A stretch of DNA of 64,000 nucleotides from Cycas panzhihuaensis (Eukaryota; Cycadophyta), in assembly GCA_023213395.1 (NCBI GenBank), contig CM041465.1, forward strand, positions 43,159,741 through 43,223,740, in the 5' to 3' direction. Positions 53,561 to 64,000 of this stretch are shown piece by piece. Numbering within the stretch: position 1 is the stretch's first letter; every line of letters begins with the position of its first letter. The notes under the pieces were generated by a model. That model was not told where the DNA came from. It saw nothing but the letters and a program-made list of their open reading frames with translations, and ran no database searches. Made by a program: the position numbers and the translations under genes.

Positions 53561-54526
53561 TTTAGTAATTCCATGTTGTAGTATCCCTCCTTTAATCCAA
53601 TCAATTACTTGGCATAAGGGAATAGTTAATTGCAGCTGTTTTACCAAATTTTCCATTAGTAATAGCATTCTTGGAATGTCCTCAACTGGTAATCCTTTAA
53701 ATAGCTCCTCCATTTGTACCATTTGAGGTTGTACTTTTGGTTCTTCTGGTACTTCATCTTTCCCTTTTTGTTTGTTTTTTCTTACATATACATATTTGGT
53801 TTCTGGCTTCCCCATTGGTAATGCACTTTCTTCTTGAGCTAAGCCTTCCAACACTTGTTTCGCTTGTTTAAACCGATTTATTTCTATTTGCGGATTCGGA
53901 TATCCTCCGTTTTCTTTCTCCCTTTGTTTGTTTTGGAGTTTCACATTTTTGCTCTCCAGTATGATTGTCATTAGGTTAGTGGCTTTAGCTTTCCCTTTAC
54001 AGTCCTCTGTTTTATGCTCACTTGGTCCGCAGTTATTACATACGGACGGTTTTTGTTCGTATTCTCGTTTGGTTGGGCATTCGGATTTCCAGTGACCAAA
54101 TTGTAAACAGATGAGGCATCTTCCCATTGGTTGTTTCTTCCTCGAGGGCTCTTGTGTACCCCTCGTTGTATAAACGTTTTGAGGCGGGTTGCCTCCCCTT
54201 CCCCTACCTCGTCTTCTGTATGCTTTTCCTCTTGGATTATAGAAGCAATCTTTTGTCATATGCGTATCCACATCGCATATGTGGCACCATTTATCCCTTT
54301 GGTGCAATGCGCTATTCTTAGGGTTGAGTTCACATTCTTTCGTCGTGTGTGAATTTTCCTCACAGATGTGGCACCATTTTGTCACTCTGCCTTCGTGGTC
54401 TTTCTTCTTTGTTGTTTCCTCTTCTCTGTTGTTTCTTATTTTCAGTCTCGCCACTTCCTTTCTTAGGGCTTCTAATTCTGATTCCTTTTCTGCTACTCCC
54501 ACTTGGCAGAAGGGTCTTTCCCTGAT
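53561..54526 (-). pseudogene. element I nucleocapsid with four intact CCHC knuckles
   Basis: Part of an open frame starting at 54502. Counting from there, knuckles lie at residues 44-57, 73-86, 129-142 and 155-168, all C-x2-C-x4-H-x4-C, with an Arg/Gly-rich stretch (YRRRGRGRGG) at about 95-104. A Lys/Arg-rich linker (VYVRKNKQKGK) and a hydrophobic segment (MLLLMENLVKQLQLTIPL) follow before protease. No stop separates Gag from protease, so Gag and Pol were probably one polyprotein. Confidence 0.88.
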
Positions 54527-55759
54527 TTATTCTTGTAATCTCAGTAGGAGGGAGTCGTGTCCTCTAGCCTGTGCATCCATCTCCATCTCAAAGTCCAACG
54601 CTATATCTTGGGCATTTTTGAATGACTTTAATGGATGGGCATGCATCATAGCTCTCAGTTTCTCATTCAATCCCCTGACAAAATAATTCTTCATATTGTG
54701 GTCAGTGACCGTTTCATTGATCATACCGGCCGCAATGATTTTCATTCTGTTGATATAAATTAACACTGATTCTCTGGGCCTTTGTTTAATTTCCCTAAGG
54801 CCAATTTCCACTGCTTCATTGCTTCGGAATTTCTGGAATCTTTCTTCGAAGGATTTCTTTATTTTTGCCCATGAATCATTCTTATTTATTTCTTTGTACC
54901 ATGGCAATGGTACTCCTCTTAATGTACAGGCGAATTTGGCTTTTATCTTGTCTTCGTCTGTAATCTTATTCACATCAATCAGATTCTGAAAGAGGTATAC
55001 ATGTTCGGCTGCATCCGAAGTGTCGTTGAAAATCAACTTCCCAAAATCTCTGTAATCATCCATCTTGGGAGATTGTAATGGTGTCCCACCTGGTGGTGAT
55101 TCTTCCCCTTTCTCCTCCTTACTAGATTTTGTCTCCTTCCCTTCACTCTTCTCCTTTGGAGATGTGCTTGGAGTGCTTACTGCAATATTATCTTTCCCAA
55201 ATAACGGATTCTTAAATGGGGTTTTAAGATGTATAGGTTCTAATACACCTGGCACTTGTATTGTTAATGGTGTCACTGTTATATATGACTGATCAGATCC
55301 CCTATCTGATGAATCATCAAAAAGCTGTCTTGTGAGCTTATTTTCCCAATATGCCTAGGGACCTTCCTCCGCCTTCTTCTCACTGTCACTTAGGTCCTTC
55401 GGACTGTCCTCCACAGGTATACTTCCCTCTTTTGTTATAGTGTCTTTATATTCTTCATCCACCTTTGGTTTTTCTTCATATTCTGGGCTGAATAGGTCAT
55501 CCTTGATTGAGGCTGGTGTTAGTACCATTCGTTCGCCATTAGTTCCCTCTCCTTGTTCTTGAGGTGTCTGGGCTCCACTTGCCTTAGATTCTTCAACGGA
55601 CTGTCCCTTAGTCTCGTTGTTCTGCCAACTTAATCTTCTTGCCCTTCTCAGTTTTGACTCTTTTGACCATCGTAATGCCCTTTGTCTGCTTGTTTTTTTT
55701 GCTTTGGGTGAAGTATCCTTTTGTGGCTCTTCTGCTTTTGAAGGCCTCTTAGGTGGCAT
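54527..55759 (-). pseudogene. element I Gag N-terminus and capsid
   Basis: MPPKRPSKAEEPQKD at 55759, a basic leader (KESKLRRARRLS) and acidic middle, a TAG near 55355, then the capsid in the frame from 55276: MDDYRDFGKLIF, VYLFQNLIDV, FACTLRGVPLPWYKEIN, SFEERFQKF, FVRGLNEKLRAMM, EMDAQARGHD, ending at a TAA near 54525. Only two stops break what would be a Gag of more than 750 residues. Confidence 0.88.
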
Positions 55760-55884
55760 TGGAAGGTCTCCTGGCTGCCGGAGGCTTAGTTACAGCCTGC
55801 CATCACGACGACCCTGTGGTCCTCTCGCCTTTACACATTCCTCTTTTTGAGACTCCTGGGCCCTGTCCCTCCTCAATGGACGTA

Positions 55885-55897
55885 GGCAACGGAACCA
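55885..55897 (-). promoter_or_regulatory. element I primer binding site
   Basis: TGGTTCCGTTGCC on the element strand, one base inside the LTR, identical to A and D. Confidence 0.7.
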
Positions 55898-55898
55898 A

Positions 55899-56732
55899 TG
55901 TTGACTTAGGTTTCCCACTGCACTTATGGGAAGGGTACACTTGTCAAGGTTACACAGGTTATAGTCTAGCTTAGGACATAGTCAACATCATTATCCACAT
56001 ATATTCCACAGATTTATTAATGTTTCCACATGATTATATCACAACGGCACACAACAGTATAGAAATCAACACATATTCCACATTCAATCCTTGCAACACA
56101 GAGAATACACAATTTCCACATAACTTCTTATTTCATTAAGCAATAGTTCTTTTACACAAGGTGTTGGAATGCATTCTCTGTGCATTCTAGCCTCATACAT
56201 TCACTCTGTCACATGCGTACCCAGGAGGTACCCATCAAAATACACGGCTTCAGGCTGTTGTCATGCGTACTGGTCTCCGTACCAATGCGTATGGTATACT
56301 TGGCTCTCACCCTAACTGAATGGTCCTTAAGAAGCCTCATAAATATGCTCGTTGGTGTCTTTTGGCTGAAGGGTTATGACTGTCTGTCATAATTATACCT
56401 TTTCAGTCAAGCGTACCTCTTCCTAACCATTGATTAGTTTCCTTAATTGACTGTCTTAACTCATTCGTACGTCCGTATGTACGTCTGACGTCACCGCAGG
56501 CTCCCTTCATCCGCCTTCTCATGCGCATCGTTCTGCTTGCTTGCATTCTCGCCTCGGAGGTACGATCTGCTACGCACCTTTACCGTGCACGCACTGTCAT
56601 ACGCACTGCACGTCTGGATTCTTCACTTTTTGCCGTGACACGCATTCCTGCACGATCCGCACTGCACGGTCAAGGATACTCAGCCTCTCTCTGGTCTGCC
56701 CATAGCCCAGCGTGTCACATTATGCTCCAACA
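55899..56732 (-). repeat. 5' LTR of element I
   Basis: 834 bp, partner of 43873-44703, ending CTCCAACA and followed by CAAAC. Its GTACG-rich part (56460-56670) differs from its partner more than the rest does. Confidence 0.93.
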
Positions 56733-56737
56733 CAAAC

Positions 56738-56838
56738 AACAAGAAGTAAATGAAACTCTCTTCAGACAACTTGTTGGAAGTCTCATTTACTTAACAACTA
56801 CTAGGCTAAATATATCTTTCTCTGTTGGAGTTATTTCC
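56738..56838 (+). pseudogene. element H RT/RNase H continuation
   Basis: NETLFRQLVGSLIYLTTTRL, NISFSVGVISR: the copia block that follows the RT fingers-palm region. It continues the frame broken at 43872. The match stops at about 56838; the rest of H is gone. Confidence 0.82.
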
Positions 56839-57324
56839 AGAAGAAAAGGACACATAGAAGTGCCTAAAGATGCAGTGTGTGAGTGGTTGAAGATGAAGAG
56901 AATTTGTTAGTAGTGCAGAAGCATTGATAGAGGTAGCATTGACTGATTGTAGAAATACTGAGTTAGTACATTGTGTAGATGCTCAGGGAGGCACAGTGAG
57001 TGAGTGATTGTGAGTGTGAAGGCCTGTGAAGTGGCTAATAATGGAATGTGGAAATAAGAGGGTTGAATACAAGACTAAGATCTATTCTTGTGTATTGTTA
57101 AATGTTTGTAAAACCTTATATGTTCCTGTGGGTAAATGTCCATTGTTGTATATTGATTGTAAAGCTTTGTTGCATAACAGAAACAAGTTGTGTCCCCTTA
57201 TCTTTTAAAGATCCTAGTTGCATGGTCCGTTGGGTGTGTGTGCATGTGCCATTGTGCTATGTGTTTGATTGGCATGCAATGGATGACTACACCAGGAGGT
57301 CTTTCTCTTTCTAATTGGGGTGAA
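56839..57324. other. no recognisable gene
   Basis: GT-rich DNA with many 'gtgagtg' words near 56985-57015. I see no coding domain, LTR end or primer site. Confidence 0.5.
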
Positions 57325-57605
57325 GTAATCACCACTGCAATTTACCTTTTGAATAAATGTCCCACCAAAGCTATTAAGGATATAATACCTAAGGAAGCAA
57401 TGGGCTAGATGGAAGCCTTGTGTTAGTCACGTGAGAGTTTTTGGGAGCACTACATATGCTCACATTCCTATGGAGTGAAGAAAGAAGTCCGATGATAAAA
57501 GTAGAAAATGTATACTTATTAGATACAATGATGCATCTAAGGCTTACAGGTTTATAGATCCATCTAATAGGGAAATCATAATTTGTAGGGATGACATCTT
57601 TGACT
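57325..57605 (+). pseudogene. element K: copia integrase C-terminal scrap
   Basis: Reads over two frames as ITTAIYLLNKCPTKAIKDII, PKEA, then SHVRVFGSTTYAHIP, SRKCILIRYNDASKAYRF and IICRDDIFD, the conserved tail after the copia integrase core. No LTR or other domains are attached. Confidence 0.8.
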
Positions 57606-57744
57606 AACATAAAGATGATAAAATTGAAGATAAAATTCCAAGTATAGGTACTACATTCATGTACCTAAATCTAGCTGAAGAGAACCGAGTGTAGGAACTT
57701 AAAGTCCTATGCGTCAAAGTCCATTGTAACGTGAATCTTCACAA

Positions 57745-58205
57745 TGAGGCGAGCCCTTCTTATAAACAATAGACAAAAGTAGATTTCCAACAGATGAGGA
57801 AGATATTTGTCATTTAGTCATAGTAGAAAATATTCTAAACAGAGTTTCCAATAAAGATAATTTATTCGTCAAACAGTAGATCATTCAAATAAAGATAATT
57901 CATAGTAATAATAACTATTCTAATAGAACTTGATAACAATGTCCAATAGTAATGAACCCTCTTCGAGGCGAGAGTGACTCTCCAGCAGGCACGAGGCCCT
58001 AATGGCATGAAGCCATTTTACCATAAGGCAATAAATTCTCCAAGATGTATACAAATGAGGAAGGCTTCTCTATTTATAGCCTTCAAATTCCAACTCCTAT
58101 TTTTCCCTCCAAAAAATTGGCTTCAAAATAAAATAAAAATAAATGATTCTTCCTTTAACTCTCCTAAAAACCAACTTCCTAATAATATTTTCTTCTATAA
58201 AATCA
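57745..58205 (-). repeat. element N 3' LTR
   Basis: 461 bp with plus-strand ends TGAGGCGAGCCC and TATAAAATCA. On the element strand it has a clear TATA box (GGCTATAAATAGAG, 58066-58079). Strongly similar to 61713-62171 along its full length. Confidence 0.78.
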
Positions 58206-59518
58206 ATTCCCCTCCCCTTAAAATAATACTTCGCCCTCAAAGTATTGGGAATTGCTCATAGCCTGGTCTAATTTTCCAACTACCACCTGCTAGATCTCGT
58301 ATGTCCTAAAGATTTGGCTTGATCTTGCGGCTTTTATGGAACTTTTCTAGTAGGCGTCTTGAATTTTCCAATGTTTGTTGCTAGGGCCAGGTACATGTTG
58401 TATCTTGTTTTGTATAGGAAGGATCTTGGGACCTGTGAGGTGCCTCAGATGCGTCATCTTTGTCTTGCCTTGTGTTTGCACATTTTGTTTTCAGATGAAA
58501 TGGTTTATGGAAGGAGAAGTGAGGATTTTGTCAAAAGAATTGATCTTAAGGGTTATGGATTAACCATTGCTTATTGTGAAAAGGAAAAGAAGAGATGGGA
58601 TTATGAATTGAGATCAGGTATAGCTTTGAAGGCATAGGAAGAAAGGATGATGTTTGCATGGAGATGAGAGTTTGTGCAGTGTTTATTGGACTACAACAGT
58701 TCTTGGGAAAGAAAGATGGATGAGGGATTAGTAATAAACGTTCTCTATGAAAAAAAGGCTTTAATAGGCAAAATGAAAGATTTAATGGGAAAAAACAACA
58801 TTGGTAGTGTGAAAGTGGATAGGATTGGGAAGGATGAGGTAGGGTTTTATAGGGGGTAATACTAAGTGATGAAACTCGATGAATGGATTGAAGTTGTAGA
58901 ATATCCTATTGAGGATGGTATGCAGGGGGTGGAGCATGTGAGTAAAGAGTTGAGCTAGGGTTGCAAAGGGGAATTGGGATTTGTCTTATGAAGAGACTGG
59001 AGTTTGACTAGTTATGGGATTTGGAAAAGAGGGTTGCTCTATAGTTACAGAGTGTCAAAACGAGAGAGGACAGATGATCCTACCAAATGAAATGTGTGTG
59101 TGCAACACAAGATCAAGAGTTACCTTGAATGCCTCATTGGATTCACATGTGGCCTATTGTGGTTCTTCTTCAGATTCATCCACTAACCGTTCTTTCGCTT
59201 TCTGTTCCATGTCTTCATATTGTTCATGTGTAACTTCTTCTTAGATCTCTTCCTTGATCTCGATTGCCAATTACAAAATTCTTCCATTCGATGATCATAC
59301 ATCATAAGCCCATGTTTTGGGTCTCAAGTACAATCAGGTTGCTCCCTCCAAACTAGTTCTTGTTCATGTTCCTATAAGGTCTCAATGATCTCCTCTTTAA
59401 TCACTTCTTCTTCTTCTTCTACTTTGACTAGTTGCTTTGATAGCTTGGTGTCTTCACCTTGCTCATGGGTCAGTGGGTGTCAAAGTGTTCCCTCTGCTTG
59501 AATTTTACCTCGTTTCTA
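58206..59518. other. element N interior without recognisable pol
   Basis: After the purine tract the region holds plus-strand open stretches at 58359-58637 and 58674-58859 (basic, for example EKEKKRWDYELRSGIALKA), which I do not recognise and whose strand is opposite to the element. 59160-59480 is rich in TTC/CTT, which would give Glu/Lys-rich protein on the minus strand after the Gag piece. Confidence 0.4.
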
Positions 59519-59752
59519 CTACTCGAAAGCTCCAATACATGCACATTGAAACCAACACCAATGGGAGAGTATGAATACTTCTCTACTCCAATTAATGAAC
59601 CAATCATAAGCTCTTCCTCCCAATAAACATTCTAAGACTGGTCCATACTCTTTAATTTTTGTATCGAATGTGAATTCATGATTGATCTCGATCATTTCTA
59701 GCCATTTTTTCAAGTCATGGTATTCTTGCAGATTAAAAAAACCTGTCTCCAT
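59519..59752 (-). pseudogene. element N Gag-like fragment
   Basis: 77 codons: METGFFNLQEYHDLKKWLEM, then IEINHEF and LECLLGGRAYDWFINWSREV. The spacing W-L/I-x-x-x-E ... L-x-GRA-x-x-W-F/Y matches the chromovirus Gag of J (GWILQMETYF ... LYGRALKWYSWW). A weak but sensible match; no zinc finger was found after it. Confidence 0.55.
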
Positions 59753-61699
59753 TTTTTTTTGTTAGTGAAAGCTGCACTTCAATGATTAAAATCTATATTC
59801 TGCATTGGTCGAAACTATTATATATGACCACTCATAACGATTGTCTCTGAACTAGGAATCTAATGGTTTAGACGACATTGTAATCCTACACTTGTAGTAG
59901 GAGTTATGGACGAAAATGTCCAAGCACTCCCTTTGAAAAACAAAACAGAAAAAATAAAAAACAAAAAAGTCTTTATTAGCCCCTTTTGGAGCTTAGCCCT
60001 AGGTCATGTCACATCATCATATGTCCATTTGCTAGTTGACTAGGGACAGATTCCAAACAAAATTAAAATTTGACTAAATGTATGAGACTTAGGGGAAAAA
60101 ATATGTCCCTAAGTTGTGTTCAAAATTCTCGTGTGTCGCGTGTATCAACATTGTAGCCTGCATTGAGTGTTTCTCCATTCGGATATGGCGATTTCATGAC
60201 ATACATGCGATGGCATGAAGGTCCTTTTGCCCCTCTTTCGTGTTAACACCTTTATCATTCACAATCGGATAATGCTCAATGTACTGCTAGGGCATGGCCT
60301 CCTTGCTACTAGATTTATCTACTCTTCGTTACCGATGATTTTTGCGTCTTGGATAACTTGTGCTCGACAAACTTGTGCCTATTGATGGAAGTTCGCTTCT
60401 ACCTCTCTTGGGATTCTTTATTGCATTGTGTATGACAACTCACGTGAGGATAAGGCGAGCTGCGGATTGCCCACATTATAAGTGTTAAATGTTAAACCTT
60501 ATGTTTACATGTTAAGTATGTACTTTATTCACTTTATTCTTTCATTCATTATTTTGTACTTTATGGGGTGACTTATCACTTAAGTGATAAAGTGCACACC
60601 CACATTCCTCCTAGTGACATAACATTGTAACTAAAGGGTCAAATGGACCCTCATGCATCTTTGCTCACTTGAGAGCCCAAAAGGATATATGTCCTTCATG
60701 CATGACATGTAAGACATGCATTGCATGTAGCTTGGATGTTTGCCACTTGTCAAACATCCAACGCTGTTAGGTAACCTCAATTTCTCTATATATTGAGACC
60801 TCTCCTCATGTCTCACATGTAGAGTTGGAGTGTAATGTTATGCTATCAGTTTGCTAATCAACTAGTATTCTTTGGAATAGGACTAATTCTTTCTCCCCAT
60901 ACTTTGGTATCATCTTGCTCCTTTGATCTTGGTCTTGCTTATCTTTTAGTTTTGTTCTTATGCTTTCTAGAACTAGAGTGAACTATCTTCATGATCTTGG
61001 ATTTTATTGGTCTTAGGCATTCTAATCCTTTGGCCTTCTCAACATTAAATGCTTCTTTGTTCTTCTTGCGGGATCGACCACGCTTGATGATATGTGATGC
61101 CTATGGCAATTGATCTCTAGAGATTTTTAACCCGTATAGTCTTTGTCTCAACCTTTCCTATTTCATCTGTGTGTGTGTTTTGAGATTTCCCAAGATCGAC
61201 CTCCACTTTAATTTGCGAACGAATCGCAGAAATTATCCTCCATTGCACTTTACTAACACCACGGACCGAACCCACGATGGACACGAAAATACGGTAAGCC
61301 AAACATTAGATGCAACCACCCAGATGGTATCCTCTCACGAATGGTTATCCTTTATGGGCTTGCATACTCAGTCATTTCATGTGGTTCTACCTGCACTTCT
61401 TTTGGGTTGCACACAGGTCCTTTCACCCTACCCTCTTGATTGACATCAAACTCTAGGTAGATTAGCTAGGATTTTCTTTTACACACCTTATCACAAGATA
61501 CAGATGTTGAACCCTATGCTTGCGAGGTATCCACTTACACACCCAACCCTAGACAACAACCATTTTACTCTAGATGCCACTCAATTTTGCCTTGGCTTTG
61601 TGACAACCCCAAATGTATTGTAGATATGCTCTTAATTGTTGATAAATTTCAATAAGATGGTTCTAATTTTCTATTTTTCTAGATTTGCTTTTAACTCGA
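59753..61699. other. element N long leader, with hairpin-rich segment
   Basis: About 2 kb without recognisable coding sequence. The part 60488-60850 looks like a separate insertion or LTR: a TGTTAAATGTTAAACC start, three perfect inverted repeats (60573-60590, 60635-60651, 60734-60759), and a plus-strand TATA (CTCTATATATTGAG near 60783-60796). No partner copy is seen. The open stretches at 60631-60816 and 61171-61443 show no domain. Confidence 0.4.
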
Positions 61700-61712
61700 C
61701 TCTAATACTAGT

Positions 61713-62171
61713 TGAGGCAAGCCCTTTTCATAAACAATAGACAGAAGCAGACTTCTAGCAAATAACGACGATATTTCTCAAATATTCACAATAGAAAATA
61801 TTCTAGATAGAGCTTCCAACAAAGATAATTCATTCATCAAACAATAGATCATTCAAATGAAGATACTCACAATAATAATAAATATTTTATCAAAACCTAA
61901 TTACAATGTCCAACAGTAATGAACCTTCTTCGAGGCAAGAGTGACCCTCCAACAAGCACGAGGCCCTAATGGCATGAAGCCATTTTACTGTAAGGTAATA
62001 AATTCTCCAAGATGTATACAAATGAAGAAGGCTTCTCTATTTATAGCCTTCAAAATCCAACTCCTATTTTTTCCTCCAAAAAATGGACTTTAAAATAAAA
62101 TAAAATAAATGATTCTTCTTTTAATTCTTCTAAAAACCAACTTCCTAATAATATTTTCTTCTATAAATTGA
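61713..62171 (-). repeat. element N 5' LTR
   Basis: 459 bp, partner of 57745-58205, with the same TATA box (62034-62047). The outer end has drifted (TATAAATTGA against TATAAAATCA), so the right boundary is approximate. Confidence 0.75.
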
Positions 62172-62354
62172 CTTCATAATGATAGTTTCCCTCTATAGGA
62201 AACCAATTTCATCTTTATTTTAGGAATGCTATACGTAAAGTTCTTAACCTAAATTACGCATGGTACAAGAAGACGATCAAGGATTTGCATATTGGGGAGA
62301 TCAACATTAATGAGGGGGTAGAGACTAGAGCACAAAAAGGCAAGAAGCACATTT

Positions 62355-63763
62355 GGCTTTTATGTCCAATGTTTTGAGCTTATAAGAGCCAAACTCCTTT
62401 AAGGAAGCAAAGGAAAAAATTGAATGGTAAAAATCCATGGAAGAGGAGTATAACTCCATAATAAAAACCAATACATGGGATTTAGTTAAACTTCTCACTG
62501 TTAAAAGATTGATTAGATGTAGGCTGGTTTATAAATTTAAGTTTCACCAAGATGGCTCCATTGCCAAGTGCAAAGCTACACTTGCTGCCAAAGGATTTTC
62601 TCATGCTAAAGGTGTAGGTTTCAAAGAAACCTTTGCTCTGACAACAAAGATGACTACATTCTGATTATTGATCTATATGGCAGCACAATTTGGCTCGAAG
62701 ATCCACTAGATGGATGTAAAGAGTCCCTTTCTAAGTAACATTCTGGAGGATGATTTTTACATGGATCAACCATAGGGATTTGAGTAGACAGGAAGAGAAC
62801 GTTTGGTTTGCAGGCTTAGGAAATCCTTATATGGGTTAAATCAAGCTCCAAGGATTTGGTATTCTTTGATCAATGAGCATTTCTTAACCCATGGTTTCAT
62901 AGGTTACGACTCAAATCACAGTTTATATGTGAAGTTAGAGGATGGACACATACATATAGTTGTAATTTATGTTGATGATTTAATCATCATTAGGAGTGAC
63001 ACTAAATAAATTGTAGACCTCAATGGATATTTGTCAAAAGCCTTTGAGATGATAGACTTAGGACTTTTGCATTCCTATCTTAGAATCATGATATGGTCGA
63101 AGCACGGCAACATATTCATGTCGTAGTCCAAGTATGCATATAGTTATTGGAGAGGTTTCGCATTGATGAGTGCAATTAGTTGCTACTCCCTTAGGGATAG
63201 GTGTAAAGCTAACTAGGCAAACTGATGAGGAGATTGTGGGTAAAACATTATTTAGACAGTTGGTAGGTAGTTCAATTTATCTATTTACCATGAGACTCAA
63301 TATCAACTATACTATTGGGATGGTGTTAAATTTCAATAGTAGTCATTCCATTTCACATTGGAAAGTTGCTAGAAGCATTTTGAAGTATGTTAAGGGGACT
63401 AATAGGTTTGGGCTTGAATTCATCGGTGCATAGATTTTAGATTGCAGGGGAACATAGATTCTAATTGGGCAGGTGACAATGATGATAAGTAGTCTACTTC
63501 TAGATATGTGTTCACATTGAATTTGGTTGTTGTTTCATGGGCCAACAAGAAACAAACTACAATATCATTGTTATCGAAAGAAGCAGAGTGCAAGGCAATA
63601 GTTGCAACTACTTGTGAGGTAGTTTGGCTAAGGAGGATAGTTGGCCACATTCACATTTATCAAGAGGGTGCTATAAATTTGTCCTGCGACAACTACAATA
63701 CAACTCTCGAAGAATCTAGTTTTTCATGCAAGGACATAGCATATTAAGATTCATTATCATTTC
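62355..63763 (+). pseudogene. element O: copia RT and RNase H remnant
   Basis: EPNSFKEAKEKIEW, EEEYNSIIKTNTWDLVKL, LVYKFKFHQDGSIAKCKA, MDVKSPFLSNILEDDFYM (first Asp), LRKSLYGLNQAPRIW, catalytic box VIYVDDLIII near 62965-62995, then FRQLVGSSIYLF and ANKKQTTISLLSKEAECKAI, ending KIHYHF near 63760. Many stops (62662, 62709, 62775, 63007 and others). No LTR, gag or integrase is attached. Confidence 0.87.
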
Positions 63764-64000
63764 TGTTGGAGAATTGAAGCATAGAAGTAGATTACAAAAC
63801 AATAAATTGGATCACACAGACACACATCAAAAAGACATTCAACATAGTTTGTACACAACTATTTGGATAGGTGGAAAACCCCTTTAGGGAAAGAAAAACC
63901 ACCTCAAAAATAGATAATTGTATTATCAAAATGCATACTATACAATATACGTAATTTATCTTCAACTCCCCATTTTTAGGAGAGAAAATAGGACACTTTA
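63764..64000. other. end of window; possible LTR start
   Basis: Begins TGTTGGAGAATTG directly where the copia RNase H match of O stops, so an LTR may start here, but the window ends before it could be confirmed. No coding sequence seen. Confidence 0.3.

Larger units (their letters stand above)
43873..56732 (-). mobile_element. element I: 12.9-kb Ty3/gypsy of the A family, with element J inside
   Basis: LTRs 43873-44703 and 55899-56732; target duplication CAAAC at 43868-43872 and 56733-56737. Removing J (2.4 kb) leaves about 10.4 kb with the same gene order as A. It carries stops and frameshifts, a 38-residue in-frame loss in RT and an LDNW catalytic box, so it is inactive, but its Gag, inter-domain module and ORF3 are the best-preserved copies in the window. 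Confidence 0.94.
37897..56838 (+). mobile_element. element H: Ty1/copia, interrupted by L and I, 3' end lost
   Basis: Plus-strand copia: 5' LTR 37897-38125, primer site, leader, gag (38816-39511), then, after the antisense element L, integrase from about 42150, RT to 43872 and, after the gypsy element I, a last RT/RNase H piece at 56738-56838. The 3' LTR is not visible. Removing I and one CAAAC copy rejoins the frame. Confidence 0.85.
57745..62171 (-). mobile_element. element N: degraded gypsy-like element between 460-bp direct repeats
   Basis: Direct repeats 57745-58205 and 61713-62171, a purine tract next to the left copy (GGGGAGGGGAAT on the minus strand, 58206-58219), and a primer-site-like sequence next to the right copy (plus strand CTCTAATACTA, that is TAGTATTAGAG on the element strand, 61700-61710). 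These place the element on the minus strand. A chromovirus-like Gag piece lies at 59519-59752. No RT, RNase H or integrase is visible, so it may be non-autonomous. CTTCA occurs near both ends (57737-57741 and 62172-62176), but with a 3-bp offset on the left, so the duplication is doubtful. Confidence 0.65.

Noticed and set aside
58359-58859. Plus-strand ORFs inside element N as a host gene
   Set aside because: I do not recognise the protein, it is split by stops, and no intron borders are convincing. Kept only as an unknown within N.
57737-62176. CTTCA as target duplication of element N
   Set aside because: On the left it is separated from the TG start by three bases, and the right LTR end has drifted, so the match may be chance.
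1-64000. CRISPR arrays, bacterial operons, rRNA or tRNA genes, viral genomes
   Set aside because: The repeats are LTRs or spacer arrays, the coding DNA is plant retrotransposon pol and gag, and I saw no tRNA or rRNA sequence. The tRNA-like words are primer binding sites.

Overview
This 64-kb window reads as part of a large, repeat-rich seed-plant nuclear genome. Almost all of it is nested LTR retrotransposons, both Ty3/gypsy and Ty1/copia, and most of their reading frames carry stops, frameshifts or deletions. The only host gene I can support is a three-exon fragment at 35302-36064 encoding part of a plant mut-7-like 3'-5' exonuclease, with canonical GT..AG introns. The size of the nest and the style of the elements would suit a gymnosperm, but that is a guess. 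There is no bacterial operon, CRISPR array, rRNA or tRNA gene.

Layout (element letters are mine). 1-1128: no recognisable gene. 1129-23296: a gypsy nest. Element D (minus strand, 19893-23296) keeps its 5' LTR and gag, and ends where the 3' LTR of element B (plus strand) abuts it. B has lost RT, RNase H and most of its integrase. Full-length element A (minus, 2241-12832, TSD GTGAT) lies in B's integrase remnant, and chromovirus C (plus, 14469-19727, TSD ATTAT) lies in B's 3' LTR. 23915-34475: copia. A pol-less element G ends in a 3' LTR at 25102-25498, followed by copia E, whose gag is split by copia F (25945-31139). 34476-36933: single-copy-looking DNA with the exonuclease exons. 36934-56838: a copia stub (M), then copia H, which holds an antisense copia L and the 12.9-kb gypsy I (43873-56732, TSD CAAAC). 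I in turn holds the 5' half of a chromovirus J (48314-50728, TSD CGAAG). 57325-64000: a copia integrase scrap, a poorly conserved gypsy-like element N between 460-bp direct repeats, and a copia RT/RNase H remnant O.

The most interesting system is the gypsy family A/B/D/I. Its shared plan is a long acidic and basic Gag with four CCHC knuckles and an RG-rich stretch, a DGGA protease, a roughly 400-residue module between protease and RT that itself looks like a second capsid (Gag) domain, RT, RNase H, integrase, a spacer with tandem repeats, and a third ORF of about 370 codons with a basic patch and a coiled coil, just upstream of the 3' LTR. The second Gag-like module and the third ORF are retained in independent copies, which argues that they were functional parts of the element. 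No copy in the window looks active: A has lost the integrase glutamate, and I has lost the RT motif carrying the first catalytic aspartate.
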